A DNA stretch of 64,000 nt from Nocardioides gansuensis (GTDB taxonomy: Bacteria > Actinomycetota > Actinomycetes > Propionibacteriales > Nocardioidaceae): assembly GCF_003076135.1 (NCBI RefSeq), contig NZ_QDGZ01000004.1, positions 124,001 to 188,000 on the forward strand, given 5' to 3'. The position numbers and the translations under genes are program-made. Below the pieces are notes generated by a model, which was given only the letters and a program-made list of their open reading frames with translations, did not search any database and was not told where the DNA came from. Below, piece by piece: positions 48,305 to 56,722 of this stretch; the first letter of the stretch is position 1; each line of letters begins with the position of its first letter.

Positions 48305-50104
48305 TCAGGTCAGGTACAGAGCCTCGACGTCCTCGCGGAACTCGCGCATCACGACGTTGCGCTTGAGCTTGAGGCTGGGCGTGAGCTGCCCGCCTTCCTC
48401 GGTCCACTGGTCGGTGAGGATCGCGAACTTCCGGATCGCCTCCGCCTTCGAGACGGCCTTGTTGGCGTCCTCGACCGCGGCCTCGATCTCGACGCGCAGG
48501 TCGGGGTCGGACGCGAGATCCTCCACCGAGCCGTCCTTGCCGTGGGACTCGGCCCAGGCGGGCAGCGACTCACGGTCGAGGGTCACCAGGGCCGCGATGA
48601 ACGGCTGGCCGTCGCCCACGACCATGCACTGGTCGACGAGGGCGTGGGCGCGGAGGCGGTCCTCGAGGACGGCGGGCGCGACGTTCTTGCCGCCCGCGGT
48701 GACCAGGATCTCCTTCTTGCGGCCTGTGATCCTGACGAAGCCCTCGTCGTCCACCTCACCCACGTCACCGGTGTGGAACCACCCGTCGCGCTCCAGGGCC
48801 TCGGCGGTGGCCGCCTCGTTCTCCCAGTAGCCGGCGAAAACCTGGCCGCCCTTGAACATCAGCTCGCCGTCGTCGGCGACCCGGACGGTGGTGCCCGGCA
48901 GCGGCCGCCCGACGGTGCCGATCTTCTGGGCGTCGGGCAGGTTCACTGTTACCGCCGCCGTGGTCTCGGTGAGCCCGTAGCCCTCCAGGACCGTCAGGCC
49001 GATGCCGCGGTAGAAGTGGCCGAGGCGCTCGCCCAGCGGCGCCCCGCCGGACACGGCGTACTGGCACTTGCCGCCCAGGGCGTCGAGCAGCTTGCCGTAG
49101 ACCAGCCTGGAGAACAGGGCGTGCTGCGCCTTGGTCCGGATGGGCACCCGGCCCTTGTCCAACGCCCGGGACCAGGCGATCGCGGTCTCCGCGGCACGGT
49201 CGAAGATCCTGCCCTTCCCGTCTGCCGCGGCCCGCTGAGACGCGGTGTTGAAGACCTTCTCGAAGACCCGCGGCACCGCCAGGATGAACGTGGGCTTGAA
49301 GACCTCGAGGTCGCCCAGCAGGTTCTTGATGTCGCTGCTGTGGCCCAGGCGGACCCGAGCCTGGACGGCACCGACCTGGATGATCCGCGCGAAGACGTGG
49401 GCCAGGGGGAGGAAGAGCAACGTGGACGCGCCCTCGACGAAGAGGGCGTCCAGCTCGTCGACCGCGACGCCCAGCTCGAACATGAAGTTGCCGTGGGTGA
49501 GCATGCAGCCCTTCGGCCGACCGGTCGTGCCGCTGGTGTAGATGAGCGTCGCGAGGTCGAGCGGCGTGGTCGCCGTACGACGCGCCTCCAGCGCCTCGTC
49601 GGTGATGTCCTGCCCGAGCTTGCCGAGCACCGCGACGGCGTTGTCCGTGAGGGACCACACGTGGTTGAGGTCATCGAGGGAGCCGGCCTGCCGGGCCTCC
49701 CGGACCCGCGCGAGGTGGCCAGGCCCCTCGACGATGACCGCCTTGGCGGCGGCGTCCTGGAGGATCCAGCCCACCTGCTCGGCCGAGGAGGTCTCGTAGA
49801 CCGGCACGGTCACGGCGCCAGCGAACCAGATGGCGTAGTCCATCAGGGTCCACTCGTAGCGGGTCTTGGAGACCAGCGCGACGCGGTCGCCGGCCTCGAT
49901 CCCGGCCGCCATCAGGCCCTTCGCAACCGACTGCACCTCGGCGAGGAACTCGGCGGCCGTCACGTCCGACCAGCCCCCGCCCTCGGGGGACGGGCGGCTG
50001 AAGACGACTGCGTCCGCGTGGTCGCGGGCATTGGTGACGACGGCGTCGGTCAGGTTGCCGGTCGAGGGGATCTCGATGGTCAGGGGCGTGGAGAACTCGC
50101 GCAC
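48305..50104 (-). CDS. long-chain acyl-CoA synthetase (FadD15-like)
   Basis: This 599-residue AMP-forming ligase activates fatty acids with CoA. It has the P-loop LIYTSGTTGRPKGCML, the A4 block VLEGYGLTETTAAVTV, GWFHTGDVGEVDDEGFVRIT and the adenylation hinge GRKKEILVTAGGKNV, then the C-terminal lysine in LTPSLKLKRNVV. Order and length match mycobacterial FadD15 (Rv2187), and the next genes also follow that order. The GTG start at 50104 has GAAGGAGG upstream. It is divergent from the SRPBCC gene. Confidence 0.94.
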   Translation of the reverse strand: MREFSTPLTIEIPSTGNLTDAVVTNARDHADAVVFSRPSPEGGGWSDVTAAEFLAEVQSVAKGLMAAGIEAGDRVALVSKTRYEWTLMDYAIWFAGAVTVPVYETSSAEQVGWILQDAAAKAVIVEGPGHLARVREARQAGSLDDLNHVWSLTDNAVAVLGKLGQDITDEALEARRTATTPLDLATLIYTSGTTGRPKGCMLTHGNFMFELGVAVDELDALFVEGASTLLFLPLAHVFARIIQVGAVQARVRLGHSSDIKNLLGDLEVFKPTFILAVPRVFEKVFNTASQRAAADGKGRIFDRAAETAIAWSRALDKGRVPIRTKAQHALFSRLVYGKLLDALGGKCQYAVSGGAPLGERLGHFYRGIGLTVLEGYGLTETTAAVTVNLPDAQKIGTVGRPLPGTTVRVADDGELMFKGGQVFAGYWENEAATAEALERDGWFHTGDVGEVDDEGFVRITGRKKEILVTAGGKNVAPAVLEDRLRAHALVDQCMVVGDGQPFIAALVTLDRESLPAWAESHGKDGSVEDLASDPDLRVEIEAAVEDANKAVSKAEAIRKFAILTDQWTEEGGQLTPSLKLKRNVVMREFREDVEALYLT

Positions 50105-50136
50105 CCGGGGGCCTCCTTCGCTGGCGTTGTGCGGGC

Positions 50137-50142
50137 AGGCTA
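50137..50142 (-). promoter_or_regulatory. candidate -10 box of the acyl-CoA synthetase gene
   Basis: TAGCCT read leftward, 32 nt before the GTG at 50104, with a leader containing AAGGAGG. Confidence 0.4.
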
Positions 50143-50183
50143 TCCCTGCCTCCTCGCCGTCAGGTGAACGGTCCTGGGTCCGG

Positions 50184-50189
50184 TAGGGT
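50184..50189 (+). promoter_or_regulatory. leaderless -10 box of the SRPBCC gene
   Basis: TAGGGT, 7 nt before ATG 50197; heads the rightward run to the ROK kinases. Confidence 0.5.
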
Positions 50190-50196
50190 CACGGCC

Positions 50197-50634
50197 ATGG
50201 CCGAACAGACCACCTCGTCGATCGTCATCGACGCACCTCCGGCCGCCGTGATGGCCGTGATCGCCGACTTCACCTCCTACCCGGCCTGGGCCAAGGGTGT
50301 GAAGAGCGCGCAGGTGCTCTCCACCGGCATTGACGGGCGCGCCGAGCAGGTGCACTTCGACCTGGACGTCTCCCCGATCAAGGACACCTACACCCTGTCC
50401 TACGACTGGGAGGGTGACCGCGAGGTGACCTGGACGCTGGTCGAGGGGCAGATGCTGAAGGCCCTCGACGGGGCCTACACGATGCGCGACCTCGGCAACG
50501 GCTCCACCGAGGTGACCTACCGCCTCGCCCTCGACGTCTCCATCCCGCTCATCGGCATGCTCAAGCGCAAGGGCGAGAAGATCCTGATAGACACCGCCCT
50601 CAAGGGCCTGAAGAAGCGCGTCGAGTCGCACTGA
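50197..50634 (+). CDS. SRPBCC (polyketide cyclase/START-like) family protein
   Basis: This 145-residue protein has the helix-grip fold pattern: TTSSIVIDAPPAAVMAVIAD, FTSYPAWAKGVKSAQVLS, a beta-rich middle and the long C-terminal helix KRKGEKILIDTALKGLKKRV. Such domains bind hydrophobic ligands or lipids. The gene is the counterpart of Rv2185c and precedes the ArsA-like ATPase at 8 nt. The specific ligand is unknown; neighbours (acyl-CoA ligase, acyltransferase) make a lipid plausible. Confidence 0.88.
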   Translation: MAEQTTSSIVIDAPPAAVMAVIADFTSYPAWAKGVKSAQVLSTGIDGRAEQVHFDLDVSPIKDTYTLSYDWEGDREVTWTLVEGQMLKALDGAYTMRDLGNGSTEVTYRLALDVSIPLIGMLKRKGEKILIDTALKGLKKRVESH

Positions 50635-50642
50635 GCGAGCGC

Positions 50643-51812
50643 GTGCGGGTCCTCCTCTTCACAGGCAAGGGCGGGGTCGGCAAGTCCACGGTCGCAGCCG
50701 GTACGGCGGCGCTCGCGGCCGCCGCCGGCCACCGCACCCTCGTCCTGTCCACCGACGCGGCGCACTCCCTCGCCGACGCCTTCGACGCCCCAGTGGGGGC
50801 GGAGCCGACGCAGGTGGCCGAGCGACTCTTCGTCCAGCAGGTCGACGCCCAACTGCGCTTCGAGCAGTCGTGGAGCGAGATCCAGGGCTATCTCCTCAGC
50901 GTGCTGGACGTCGCGGGCGTCGACCCGGTCGCGGCCGAGGAGCTCACGGTGATCCCCGGCGCCGAGGAGGTGCTCGCGCTGCTAGAGCTCCGGCTGCACG
51001 CCCTGTCAGGGGACTGGGACGTGATCGTGGTCGACTGCGCCCCGACCGCTGAGACGCTGCGCCTGCTCGCCCTGCCCGAGGCGCTGGGCTGGTACATGGA
51101 CCGCGTGTTCTCCGCCGAGCGCCGCATGGTCAAGGCTCTCAAGCCCCTGCTCACCCGGGCCGCTGGCGTGCCGATGCCGGAGGACTCGGTCTTCGACGCG
51201 ATCGAGCGCCTGCACGGGGAGCTGGAGGAGGTGCGGGCCTTGCTGTCCGGGCCCGACTCCAGCGTGCGGATCGTGCTCACCCCCGAGACGGTCGTGCTCG
51301 CCGAGGCGCGCCGGTCGCTCACCATGCTCTCGCTCTTCGGCTATCGCGTCGACGGCGCGGTGGTGAACAGGATCTTCCCGTGCGACGGGGCGGACGAGTG
51401 GCGCTCCCGCTGGGTCGACGCTCAGGCGAAGGTGCTGGAGGAGGTCGAGGCCTCCTTCGACGGCGTGACCACATGGCGTTCGGGCTACCTCTCCGAGGAG
51501 CCAGTGGGCGTCGAGGCGCTGCGCAGCCTCGCCGAGGCCGTCTACCGCGATGCCGACCCGCTCGCCGTCCCGGCCGGCCCGGGGCCGTTCCGCGTGACCC
51601 GCACGTCCCGCGGCGCCGTACTGCACCTCGCGCTGCCGCACGTCATGCGCACCGATGTCGACCTGGCGCGCAAGGGCGACGAGCTGGTGGTGACCGTGGC
51701 GTCGTATCGTCGTGTCCTCACGTTGCCTTCCGGGCTGGCGCGGCTCCCAGTCGCCGGGGCCCGGGTGGAGGACGGCGAGCTCCAGGTCAGGTTCGAGGAA
51801 GGGGCGTCGTGA
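50643..51812 (+). CDS. ArsA/GET3-like ATPase with HSP20-like C-terminus
   Basis: This 389-residue P-loop ATPase opens VRVLLFTGKGGVGKSTVAAG, with deviant Walker A and signature Lys. It has switch regions LSTDAAHSLADAF and VDCAPTAETLRLL, and helices with VFSAERRMVKALKPLL. The last 80 residues (GPFRVTRTSRGAVLHLALPH onward) are an HSP20-like beta domain typical of actinobacterial ArsA_HSP20 proteins. There are no arsenic genes nearby and no CxxC pair, so tail-anchored or lipid-related client handling is more likely than arsenite export. It couples to the next gene by GTGA. Confidence 0.88.
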   Translation: MRVLLFTGKGGVGKSTVAAGTAALAAAAGHRTLVLSTDAAHSLADAFDAPVGAEPTQVAERLFVQQVDAQLRFEQSWSEIQGYLLSVLDVAGVDPVAAEELTVIPGAEEVLALLELRLHALSGDWDVIVVDCAPTAETLRLLALPEALGWYMDRVFSAERRMVKALKPLLTRAAGVPMPEDSVFDAIERLHGELEEVRALLSGPDSSVRIVLTPETVVLAEARRSLTMLSLFGYRVDGAVVNRIFPCDGADEWRSRWVDAQAKVLEEVEASFDGVTTWRSGYLSEEPVGVEALRSLAEAVYRDADPLAVPAGPGPFRVTRTSRGAVLHLALPHVMRTDVDLARKGDELVVTVASYRRVLTLPSGLARLPVAGARVEDGELQVRFEEGAS

Positions 51813-52267
51813 CGGACGGCGAAGACGCACGCGACCCCGAAGTGGGCTCCCTCGCCGAGGAGACCGCCAAGCTGCTCGGCGCGCTGTCCGGCTGGGCCCG
51901 CGACCACGGCGCTGCCGACGTCGCCCAGGGCATGGCGGGAGCAGCCGACGGCGTCGGCCAGTTCGTCCACGAGGTGGACCAGCACATCGCGACCGGGTCT
52001 GCCGAGTGCACCTACTGCCCGATCTGCCGCACGGTGCACGCCGTACGGACGCTGAACCCTGAAGTGAAGCATCACCTTGCCGTCGCCGCGTCCTCGCTGG
52101 CGCAGGCCGCCGCGGGCATGCTGGCGACCGTCGCGCCCCAGCCGGACGCCGACAGAACCGGCCATCCGGGCGCCGAGGCGTCGACGGGCGTGGAGCACAT
52201 CGACCTCGACGAGGACTGGCCGGACGACACCGAGCCGGCAGGGCAACCACCGCAGGAGGACCAGTGA
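51809..52267 (+). CDS. hypothetical protein with CxxC pair, coupled to ArsA-like ATPase
   Basis: This 152-residue acidic protein starts at GTG 51809 in the overlap GTGA. Residues 10-50 are helical (LAEETAKLLGALSGWARDHG). A single CTYCPIC motif in SAECTYCPICRTVHAVR lies near residue 66, followed by a second helix and an acidic Pro-rich tail. I do not recognise a named function. Its position matches the small protein next to the ArsA-like gene in mycobacteria. The Cys motif may bind metal. It is coupled at both ends, so it is likely a partner of the ATPase or the kinase. Confidence 0.75.
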   Translation: MTDGEDARDPEVGSLAEETAKLLGALSGWARDHGAADVAQGMAGAADGVGQFVHEVDQHIATGSAECTYCPICRTVHAVRTLNPEVKHHLAVAASSLAQAAAGMLATVAPQPDADRTGHPGAEASTGVEHIDLDEDWPDDTEPAGQPPQEDQ

Positions 52268-53214
52268 CGGGCACGCTCGCATGTGGCGTCGACGTAGGCG
52301 GCACCAAGATCGCCGGTGGCGTCGTCGACGAGGAGGGCAAGATCCTCGAGCGGCTCACGCTCGAGTCGCCGGCCGAGGACGTCGAGGCCATCGAGGACGC
52401 GATCGCCTCGCTGGTCAGCGACCTGGCCTCCCGCCACGACGTCGCCTGCGTGGGCATCGGTGCCGCCGGCTACGTCGACAGTGACCGCAGGCGGGTCTAC
52501 TTCGCGCCCAACCTGGCCTGGCGCGACATCGACCTCAGCGCCGAGCTCGAGGAGCGTGTCAAGCTGCCCGTCGTCGTGGAGAACGACGCCAACGCCGCAG
52601 CGTGGGGGGAGTTCACCTTCGGGGTCGGCGAGGACGTCGAGGACTTCATGCTCGTCACCGTCGGCACGGGTGTCGGCGGGGGTCTCGTCCTGGACGGGGC
52701 GCTGCACCGGGGTGCCTTCGGCGTCGCGGCCGAGATCGGCCACATGCGGGTCGTGCCCGGCGGGATCCTGTGTGGCTGCGGCAACCGCGGCTGCCTCGAG
52801 TCCTACGGCTCCGGCACCGCGCTGGTCCGCGAGGCCCGTGAAGCTGCCTCCGGCAAGTCCTTGCTGGCCCGGACCCTGCTCGACCGGGCGGGCGGCGATC
52901 CCGAGAAGATCAACGGCCCGCTGATCACGGAGGTCGCCCGCGGCGGGGACCCCTTCTCCCTCGAGCTGATCGCCGACGTCGGCCGGTGGCTCGGTGAGGG
53001 CATCGCATCGCTCGCCGCGGTCCTCGACCCGGCCATGGTCGCCATCGGCGGCGGGGTGAGCGAGGCGGGTGACCTGCTGATGGACCCGATCCGCACTGCG
53101 TTCGCGCGCGAGCTGTCTGGCCGCGGCTACCGACCCGTGGCGCAGGTCGTGCGGGCCGAGCTCGGCAACCTGGCCGGCCTCGTCGGCGCAGCCGACCTCG
53201 CGCGACGTCCCTGA
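52264..53214 (+). CDS. ROK family glucokinase
   Basis: This 316-residue sugar kinase has the phosphate-1 loop ACGVDVGGTKIAGGVVDEEG, the catalytic Asp in VENDANAAAWGE, GTGVGGGLVLDG, and the ROK zinc site EIGHMRVVPGG plus CGCGNRGCLESYGSG. The likely reaction is glucose phosphorylation with ATP (or polyphosphate, which cannot be told apart here). The start GTG overlaps the preceding stop (GTGA). A second ROK gene follows after 5 nt. Confidence 0.9.
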   Translation: MTGTLACGVDVGGTKIAGGVVDEEGKILERLTLESPAEDVEAIEDAIASLVSDLASRHDVACVGIGAAGYVDSDRRRVYFAPNLAWRDIDLSAELEERVKLPVVVENDANAAAWGEFTFGVGEDVEDFMLVTVGTGVGGGLVLDGALHRGAFGVAAEIGHMRVVPGGILCGCGNRGCLESYGSGTALVREAREAASGKSLLARTLLDRAGGDPEKINGPLITEVARGGDPFSLELIADVGRWLGEGIASLAAVLDPAMVAIGGGVSEAGDLLMDPIRTAFARELSGRGYRPVAQVVRAELGNLAGLVGAADLARRP

Positions 53215-53219
53215 CGGCG

Positions 53220-54173
53220 ATGCCCGGGGTCTACGTCGGCGTCGACGTCGGCGGCACGAAGGTGCTCGCGGGCGTCGTCGACGCCCAGGGCCACGTCGTG
53301 CGCCAGGCGCGCCGGGCGACGCCAGGGAGGCGGGTCGAGGTGCGCCACGTCGAGGACGCCCTGGATGCGGCGGTGCGCGAGGCCGCCGACGGGGAGCCGA
53401 TCGCGGGGGTCGGCGTCGCGGCGGCGGGCTTCGTGGACGCAGGGGGTGAGCGGGTGATGTTCGCGCCGCACCTGCCCTGGCAGGGGGAGCGGGTCCGCGA
53501 CCGTCTGGCCGAGCGCTGGGGGGTCCCCGTGGCGCTCGACAACGACGCCACCTGCGCCGCCCTGGCCGAGTGGACGTACGGCGCGGCGCGAGGTGCCTCG
53601 TCGGCCATCGTGGTGACGATGGGCACCGGTATCGGCGGCGGCGTCATCATCGATGGCCTTCTCGTCCGGGGCCACAACGGGATGGCGGGGGAGTTCGGCC
53701 ACATGCAGGTCGTGCCCGGCGGCCGGCCCTGCGAGTGCGGGGGCCGGGGGTGCTGGGAGCAGTATTCCTCGGGCAACGCGCTGGTCCGCGACGCGCGAGA
53801 GCGGCTCGGCGAGCTGCCGAGCCTCCTCGAGGAAGCCTGCGGTGGTGACCCCGACCTGATCACCGGGTCGATGGTGGGCGACGCCGCGGAGGAGGGCGAC
53901 CTGGTCGCCCGGCACGCCTTCGAGTCCGTGGGAGACTGGCTCGGCGTCGGCCTGGCCAACCTCGTCGCCGCCTTCGACCCCGAGGTGGTCGTGATCGGCG
54001 GGGGCCTCTCCGCCGCCGGCGACCGCCTGCTCGAGCCGGCCCGCCATGCCCTGGTGCGCTCGCTCGTCGGCGCCCCACACCGCGACGTACCCGCGGTGGT
54101 CACCGCCCTGCTCGGGCCGTCCGCCGGGCTGGTCGGCGCCGCCGAGCTCGTACGCCGTCAGGAACGGCGGTAG
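53220..54173 (+). CDS. second ROK family kinase (tandem paralogue)
   Basis: This 317-residue protein has the same blocks as its neighbour: YVGVDVGGTKVLAGVVDAQG, LDNDATCAALAEW, GTGIGGGVIIDG, EFGHMQVVPGGRPCECGGRG. They are clearly paralogous. The CECGGRGCWEQY zinc motif is intact and the catalytic Asp is present, so it should be active; its sugar may differ from that of the first copy. It starts at ATG 53220, 5 nt from the first copy, so one transcript. The 3' end overlaps the convergent gene by 16 nt. Confidence 0.88.
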   Translation: MPGVYVGVDVGGTKVLAGVVDAQGHVVRQARRATPGRRVEVRHVEDALDAAVREAADGEPIAGVGVAAAGFVDAGGERVMFAPHLPWQGERVRDRLAERWGVPVALDNDATCAALAEWTYGAARGASSAIVVTMGTGIGGGVIIDGLLVRGHNGMAGEFGHMQVVPGGRPCECGGRGCWEQYSSGNALVRDARERLGELPSLLEEACGGDPDLITGSMVGDAAEEGDLVARHAFESVGDWLGVGLANLVAAFDPEVVVIGGGLSAAGDRLLEPARHALVRSLVGAPHRDVPAVVTALLGPSAGLVGAAELVRRQERR

Positions 54174-55396
54174 TCGGGCACCAGCTCGAGGGCCAGCTGC
54201 TCCAGGAAGAGGCCGACGTCGGTCACGATGCCCTTGGCCTGGCTCGACCCACGGTCCGCGAGCTTGGTGACGGTCGCGGGGTTGATGTCGACGCACACGA
54301 GCGGGATGGACGCGGGCAGGAGGTTGCCGGTGGCGACCGAGTGCAGCATCGTCGCGACCATCAGGCAGAAGCCGACGTCCTTCAGCTCGGCACGCATCGC
54401 GCGCTGGCCCTCGATGACGTCGGTGTAGACGTCCGGCAGCGGGCCGTCGTCGCGCACCGACCCGACGAGGACGAACCGCTTGTCCTGGGTCACCAGAGCG
54501 TGCATGATCCCGCTGGTCAGCACGCCGGAGTCCACGGCCGCGCGGATCGAGCCCGCCTTGCGGATCGTGTTGAGCGCCCGGATGTGGTGCTCGTGGCCGT
54601 GCTCGACGCCCCGCCCCATCGCCAGATCGATGCCCAGCGAGGTGCCGTAGAGGGACGACTCGATGTCGTGCGTGGCCAGGGCGTTGCCCGCGAAGAGCAC
54701 GTCGACGAAGCCGGCCTTCACCAGCTGCACCATCGCCGGGGCGGCGCCCGTGTGGACGACGCCGGGACCGCCGACCCAGAGCACCTTCTTGCCGGCAGCC
54801 TTGGCCTCCCGCATGCCGTCGGCGACCTGGCGCACCAGCACGGCCTGCGGCTTCTCCGAGGAGACGTCGGACTCCATGAAGCCGAAGGCGTCACTGCCCT
54901 TCTCGATGACCGGCACGGACACCTTGATGCCCGACGCGCCGCAGACGACCTTCATGCCGGTGCGCACGTCGGACATGGGCAGCGTGTAGACGCGCACCGA
55001 TCCGCCGTCCTGCTCCACGATGAGTCCACAGTCCATCTCGGGGTTCTCCACGTCGTACCAGCGGCCGTCGAGACGGATCCTGGTGGCCAGGTTGGTCGTG
55101 GAGTAGAAGCCGTCGGGGAAGACGCCGTCCATGTCCGCCTCGACCACCGAGGCCTCGCCCGGGTCGACCTGGTTGACCCCGCGGGTCTGCAGGCGCATCA
55201 GCAGGCGCTGGAGGGACTCGTCGTCCTCGGCGGTCACGGTGATGGTCGCCCGGCTGACGTCGGCGGCATCGTGGCCGACGTCGAAGCGGTCGATGACGTA
55301 GTCGCCGCCGTACTCCCGGATGTCGTCGAGGATCCTGCTCAGGATCCCGCTGTCCATGAGATGGCCGGTGACTTCGACGGTCTCGCTGATGCTCAC
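54158..55396 (-). CDS. TIGR00300 family protein (LOR/SDH-like, ornithine cyclodeaminase candidate)
   Basis: The product is 412 residues from GTG 55396. It has an N-terminal ACT-like/LOR domain (SETVEVTGHLMDSGILSRIL, ATITVTAEDDESLQRLLMRL), a beta domain (GRWYDVENPEMDCGLIVEQD) and a C-terminal Rossmann-like domain (KKVLWVGGPGVVHTGAAPAM, YGTSLGIDLAMGRGVEHGHE). Relatives in archaea and at the C-terminus of cyanobacterial AgrE/ArgZ convert ornithine to proline with NAD+ release of ammonia, so this is the best guess. The GTG is leaderless (TAGGGT at 7 nt). Confidence 0.82.
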   Translation of the reverse strand: MSISETVEVTGHLMDSGILSRILDDIREYGGDYVIDRFDVGHDAADVSRATITVTAEDDESLQRLLMRLQTRGVNQVDPGEASVVEADMDGVFPDGFYSTTNLATRIRLDGRWYDVENPEMDCGLIVEQDGGSVRVYTLPMSDVRTGMKVVCGASGIKVSVPVIEKGSDAFGFMESDVSSEKPQAVLVRQVADGMREAKAAGKKVLWVGGPGVVHTGAAPAMVQLVKAGFVDVLFAGNALATHDIESSLYGTSLGIDLAMGRGVEHGHEHHIRALNTIRKAGSIRAAVDSGVLTSGIMHALVTQDKRFVLVGSVRDDGPLPDVYTDVIEGQRAMRAELKDVGFCLMVATMLHSVATGNLLPASIPLVCVDINPATVTKLADRGSSQAKGIVTDVGLFLEQLALELVPDYRRS

Positions 55397-55403
55397 CCCA
55401 GCG

Positions 55404-55409
55404 ACCCTA
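55404..55409 (-). promoter_or_regulatory. leaderless -10 box of the TIGR00300 gene
   Basis: TAGGGT read leftward, 7 nt before GTG 55396; supports that start over longer readings. Confidence 0.5.
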
Positions 55410-55433
55410 GCGACAGCCTCACGGGGCCGCGAC

Positions 55434-55856
55434 TCAGACTCGGGAGCCGTCGTCCCAGGGTTCCCGCGGAGCACGCGGCATCGTGGCGACGAGGTAAACG
55501 AACCCACCCACGAACCAGCCGAGCAGCACGAGGTCGACCAGCGCCGGCGTGCGGACCCGAAACACCAGGAGGACGAGCAGCAGGATGGGCGCCCCGAACA
55601 CGCCCGCCCAGGCAACCGCCCGACGCGGTGTCGGGCGCGGCAGCGGCGGGGGAAGCGGAGGGACGAACCGCTCCGAGTCGTACGCCGGCTCGTCGGGCTC
55701 GTCGTCGAGGTCCTCGTCGAAGGGCGGCAGCGCCACCTCTGGCAGCGGGTCGGGCTCCGGCTCGAGCGCCGGGCGGTCGCCGTAGTGCTCCACGATGGAG
55801 CGCCAGGCCTCGTCGGTCCTGCGCTCCTCGTCGCCCGGAGATGTCACGTCGTCCAC
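55434..55856 (-). CDS. small membrane protein with acidic cytoplasmic domain
   Basis: This is a protein of about 140 residues. An acidic, proline-rich region (residues 10-75, with LEPEPDPLPEVALPPFDEDL) is followed by two membrane helices (AWAGVFGAPILLLVLLVF and ALVDLVLLGWFVGGFVYL) and a short tail. It is of a type often annotated hypothetical in actinobacteria; I do not assign a function. Starts at GTG 55856 or GTG 55847 fit; a longer reading to 55982 would overlap the divergent esterase and is unlikely. Confidence 0.68.
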   Translation of the reverse strand: MDDVTSPGDEERRTDEAWRSIVEHYGDRPALEPEPDPLPEVALPPFDEDLDDEPDEPAYDSERFVPPLPPPLPRPTPRRAVAWAGVFGAPILLLVLLVFRVRTPALVDLVLLGWFVGGFVYLVATMPRAPREPWDDGSRV

Positions 55857-55893
55857 GGTATCCGGCACCGGGACATGGTGCAGACTCCTGCCC

Positions 55894-56691
55894 GTGAAGA
55901 TCCCGTTCCGCAGCACCTCGGTCCAGGCTGCGCCGTCCGCAGCGGTCGCTCCACTCTCGACCCCGGCCAGTCCCGAGCTCACCGGTGGCCGCTCGATCGG
56001 CGTGCTGCTCCTGCACGGCTTCTCCGGCTCGCCCGCCTCGATGCGGCCGTGGGCGGAAGACCTCGCCGCGCGGGGCTACGCCGTCGAGGTGCCCCTCCTG
56101 CCCGGCCACGGCACCCGATGGCAGGACCTCAACGCGGTCTCCTGGACGCAGTGGTACGACGAGGCGGAGGCCGCGCTGGACCGCCTGCTCGTGTCCTGCG
56201 ACCGCGTGTGCGTGGGTGCCCTGTCGATGGGCGGCTCGGTGGCCCTGCGGCTCGCCGAGAAGCGTGGCGATGACGTGGCCGGCCTCGTGCTCGTGAACCC
56301 CTTCGTGTCCAGCGTGCGCAAGGAGCTGCTGGTGCTGCCGGTGCTCTCCAGGGTCGTCCCGGCGCTGAAGGGCATCACGAACGACATCAGCAAGCCCGGC
56401 CAGGACGAGGTCGGCTACCTGAAGCTGCCCCTGAGAGGACTCGCGCAGGTGACCCGGATGTGGCGGGACGTGGTGCCGGACCTGCCCAAGGTCACGCAGC
56501 CCCTGCTCTACTTCCGGTCCGCGGTCGACCACGTCATCGACGACTCCTCCCGGCAGACCGTGCTGGGGGCCGTCAGCTCGCGCGACGTCGAAGAGCGCGT
56601 CCTCGCGGACAGCTACCACGTGGCGACGCTCGACCACGACGCCCAGGCCATCTTCGACGGCTCCGCGGACTTCTTCGCTCGCGTCACGTGA
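55894..56691 (+). CDS. carboxylesterase/monoacylglycerol-lipase-like hydrolase
   Basis: The product is 265 residues from GTG 55894. It has the oxyanion motif VLLLHGFSGSPASMRPWAED, the nucleophile elbow VGALSMGGSVALRLAE, an Asp in RSAVDHVIDDSS and His in ADSYHVATLDHDA. The pattern matches the Est30-like carboxylesterases, which hydrolyse medium-chain esters and glycerides. A CAGACT hexamer 7 nt before the GTG has leaderless spacing, though it is weak. It is followed by the acyltransferase gene, and both may act in lipid turnover. Confidence 0.87.
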   Translation: MKIPFRSTSVQAAPSAAVAPLSTPASPELTGGRSIGVLLLHGFSGSPASMRPWAEDLAARGYAVEVPLLPGHGTRWQDLNAVSWTQWYDEAEAALDRLLVSCDRVCVGALSMGGSVALRLAEKRGDDVAGLVLVNPFVSSVRKELLVLPVLSRVVPALKGITNDISKPGQDEVGYLKLPLRGLAQVTRMWRDVVPDLPKVTQPLLYFRSAVDHVIDDSSRQTVLGAVSSRDVEERVLADSYHVATLDHDAQAIFDGSADFFARVT

Positions 56692-56710
56692 GGCCGGCAC
56701 CGCGGGGGGC

Positions 56711-56716
56711 TAGGCT
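56711..56716 (+). promoter_or_regulatory. leaderless -10 box of the acyltransferase gene
   Basis: TAGGCT, then CAGCCC (6 nt), then GTG 56723. Confidence 0.55.
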
Positions 56717-56722
56717 CAGCCC

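Noticed and set aside
50643-51812. Arsenite efflux ATPase (ArsA) function
   Set aside because: No ars genes are nearby and the metal-binding cysteines are not seen; the HSP20-like end and the gene neighbours point to the uncharacterised actinobacterial ArsA-like family.
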